From Bacteroidia bacterium (GTDB lineage: Bacteria > Bacteroidota > Bacteroidia > AKYH767-A > OLB10): 7,877 nt of DNA. Location: the NCBI GenBank assembly GCA_025450095.1, contig JANWID010000163.1, positions 1 through 7,877 of the forward strand, read 5' to 3'. Shown piece after piece: positions 6,298 through 7,877 of this stretch. The notes beneath the pieces are model-generated. The model was given only the letters and a program-made list of their open reading frames with translations, searched no databases and had not been told where the DNA came from. Positions within the stretch are counted from its first letter, which is position 1, and every line of letters begins with the position of its first letter. Both the position numbers and the translations under genes were made by a program.

Positions 6298-7877
6298 TTA
6301 GTTTTTATTAATCCTGCCTCGTTCCTCTTCCACTCCAGTTGAACGGCGGCGGGCCTGCTGAACAGTTTTCTTGCCGAAACGGTACGTGCAGAAAAATCTT
6401 ACATAACGTGTATCATCGGCAGAGTTTATTTCATAATCCTGGTTCATATATCTTGTTGTACCGCTAAAAGTACTTTTGTAGAATATATCATTGACAATTG
6501 CTTTCAGGCTTAATCGTTCATCAAAGAATTTCTTTTCAATACCAATCGAAATATTCCACATGGGTTCCATCCTTATAATTCCATAATATCCTTCTGACTG
6601 ATACCAGCCGTTTAATTCGAACGAAAAATTCTTTGGCAATTGAAAACTCTGGTTGGAGTTGATGTTGAAAGCGGTTGACTTCATATTCAGTTGCCCCCCT
6701 TCAAAATCACCCTTATAGTGATTTACATAAACATTGATATAGTTATTACTGTTCCACCACTTAAATATCTGCACGGGTACACTCAGTGCAATCCCATAAT
6801 TTTCCAGCTGGTCCAGGTTTTCTCTCGTGAGATATGTTGTAAAAGTACTGTCGACTTGTTTCGTAACCTGGGTGATGACATCATCCGTAATACTGTAATT
6901 CACGGTCAGGGCATACGTTCCCTTAAAGGTTTCAGTTAATTCGAAATTATAGGAATATTGTGGCTCCAGGAGTGAATTGCCCTGCTGGTATGTATACTGA
7001 TCGAGGTAATACCGGAACGGATTAAGATCCTGGTAAGATGGCCTGTCCAGTCGCCTGCTGAATGAAAAATTTAGCTGGTTATTTTTATCAAGGGGATGTT
7101 CCAGGTAAAGGGTGGGGAAAAGTTGAAAATAATTTCTTTCGAATGTGGAATCAAGGGTCACCTGCTCCCCGGTCGCGATTGTTTGTTCCGCCCGCAATCC
7201 TAACTGAATTCCCAGTTTCCGGTATTTGGTATGAAGACTTACATACCCTGCATTTATATTTTCCCTGTATTTAAAATGATTTGTTTTACCAGTATCCAAT
7301 ATTTCAACCTGGTCTACGATATTAAAATATGTAACATCGTTATCCGTAGTTACAAAGCTTGATTTAATTCCTGCTTCCAGTTTGGTTTGTTCACTGAAAG
7401 GATGCTCAAAATCGGACTTGAAGCTTTTGATATCAATAGTTGAAGGCGTATTATTTCGCAGCTCCGCATTGGTAACAGTTCCGGTTCCATAATCCGTTTC
7501 TGTTGAAGTAAAAAACTGTACACCGGACTGATCGTATTTCGAAAAATCAAGATCCACGGTAATCTGCGTACCAACGGTATCAAATTTATGAAGCCAGTTT
7601 GCATTTGCATAATAGTCGGTCCATTCACTGTTTGCATCGTTTATTGTAACAGCATCTGACTGAATGACACCTTCACCATTACTTATTTGGGTTATATTGG
7701 CACCATTATGAGAGTTGTCGCTGTTCATTCCGCTGAAAATAACTCCCACGGTATTGTTCGTATTTAACTCATAATCCAGACCGACCTTGAACCGGTGTGA
7801 TTTACCCAGGTAATCAATATCAGAGTTTTGAGTAAAGACAGAAGTTACAGTTCCGTTCTCACTGAAATTCCTTTTTA
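6298..7877 (-). CDS. TonB-receptor-like outer-membrane beta-barrel family protein, C-terminal part (OMP_b-brl_3 type)
   Basis: The reading frame runs leftward to TAA at 6298-6300 and is open to the right edge of the window, so the gene is partial: 525 codons are visible and the N-terminus lies outside. A GTG at 7747-7749 is not the start, because the frame continues upstream without a stop into typical barrel sequence (GLDYELNTNNTVGVIFSG). Family motifs are strong: LFPTLYLEHPLDKNNQLNFS, RRLDRPSYQDLNPFRYYLD near 7000-7057, then the QGNSLLEPQYSYN segment, a YSITDDVITQV strand, and the basic tail FGKKTVQQARRRSTGVEEER after the last strand. These match the Bacteroidota outer-membrane barrel family related to TonB-dependent receptors, whose members are usually about 750-850 residues with an N-terminal carboxypeptidase-like domain and plug. 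The plug and any TonB box would lie off-window. It is convergent with the sorting-domain remnant, 73 bases apart. Substrate is unknown. Confidence 0.9.
   Translation of the reverse strand, partial: KRNFSENGTVTSVFTQNSDIDYLGKSHRFKVGLDYELNTNNTVGVIFSGMNSDNSHNGANITQISNGEGVIQSDAVTINDANSEWTDYYANANWLHKFDTVGTQITVDLDFSKYDQSGVQFFTSTETDYGTGTVTNAELRNNTPSTIDIKSFKSDFEHPFSEQTKLEAGIKSSFVTTDNDVTYFNIVDQVEILDTGKTNHFKYRENINAGYVSLHTKYRKLGIQLGLRAEQTIATGEQVTLDSTFERNYFQLFPTLYLEHPLDKNNQLNFSFSRRLDRPSYQDLNPFRYYLDQYTYQQGNSLLEPQYSYNFELTETFKGTYALTVNYSITDDVITQVTKQVDSTFTTYLTRENLDQLENYGIALSVPVQIFKWWNSNNYINVYVNHYKGDFEGGQLNMKSTAFNINSNQSFQLPKNFSFELNGWYQSEGYYGIIRMEPMWNISIGIEKKFFDERLSLKAIVNDIFYKSTFSGTTRYMNQDYEINSADDTRYVRFFCTYRFGKKTVQQARRRSTGVEEERGRINKN

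Noticed and set aside
6691..7274. Two plus-strand ORFs (6691-6939 and 7062-7274) opposite the receptor
   Set aside because: Both are antisense to strongly conserved receptor motifs and show no features of their own.

Overview
The window comes from a member of the Bacteroidota, probably an environmental lineage with moderate to low GC. The evidence is three genes and one gene remnant with type IX secretion (T9SS) C-terminal sorting domains, signal peptides ending in xAQ, a large outer-membrane beta-barrel receptor of a Bacteroidota-specific type, and A/T-rich start regions without Shine-Dalgarno sequences. There are no RNA genes, CRISPR arrays, transposases or origins that I can support.

Layout. 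Bases 1-322 are non-coding apart from a possible 20-codon tail of an upstream gene, and hold several small inverted repeats. 323-1102 (+) encodes a small outer-membrane beta-barrel protein. 1237-2307 (+) encodes a T9SS-sorted secreted protein of unknown function. 2308-2671 is a very AT-rich leader with a candidate promoter and a 9-bp inverted repeat. 2672-4272 (+) is a T9SS cargo gene broken at its signal peptide: an exact 29-bp tandem duplication (2697-2754) shifts the frame, leaving a detached signal peptide (2672-2743) and a 502-codon body (2764-4272). 4321-5964 (+) encodes an intact T9SS cargo with seven internal repeats, probably a seven-bladed beta-propeller. A hairpin with a T-rich flank (5987-6028) follows. 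6123-6224 is the orphaned last 33 codons of another T9SS sorting domain. 6298-7877 (-) is the C-terminal part of a TonB-receptor-like outer-membrane barrel that runs off the right edge.

How the parts relate. Everything recognisable belongs to the cell envelope or the outside of the cell. The T9SS proteins would cross the inner membrane by Sec and the outer membrane by T9SS. The stretch from about 2308 to 6125 is, on the whole, more AT-rich than its flanks, most sharply in its non-coding ends. It stops abruptly where the orphan sorting-domain tail begins, which suggests that the two-gene cassette replaced or interrupted an older T9SS cargo gene.

The most notable observation is the 29-bp duplication. 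Removing one copy restores a textbook signal peptide fused in frame to the body, so the gene is either switched off reversibly by copy number, freshly inactivated, or misassembled.
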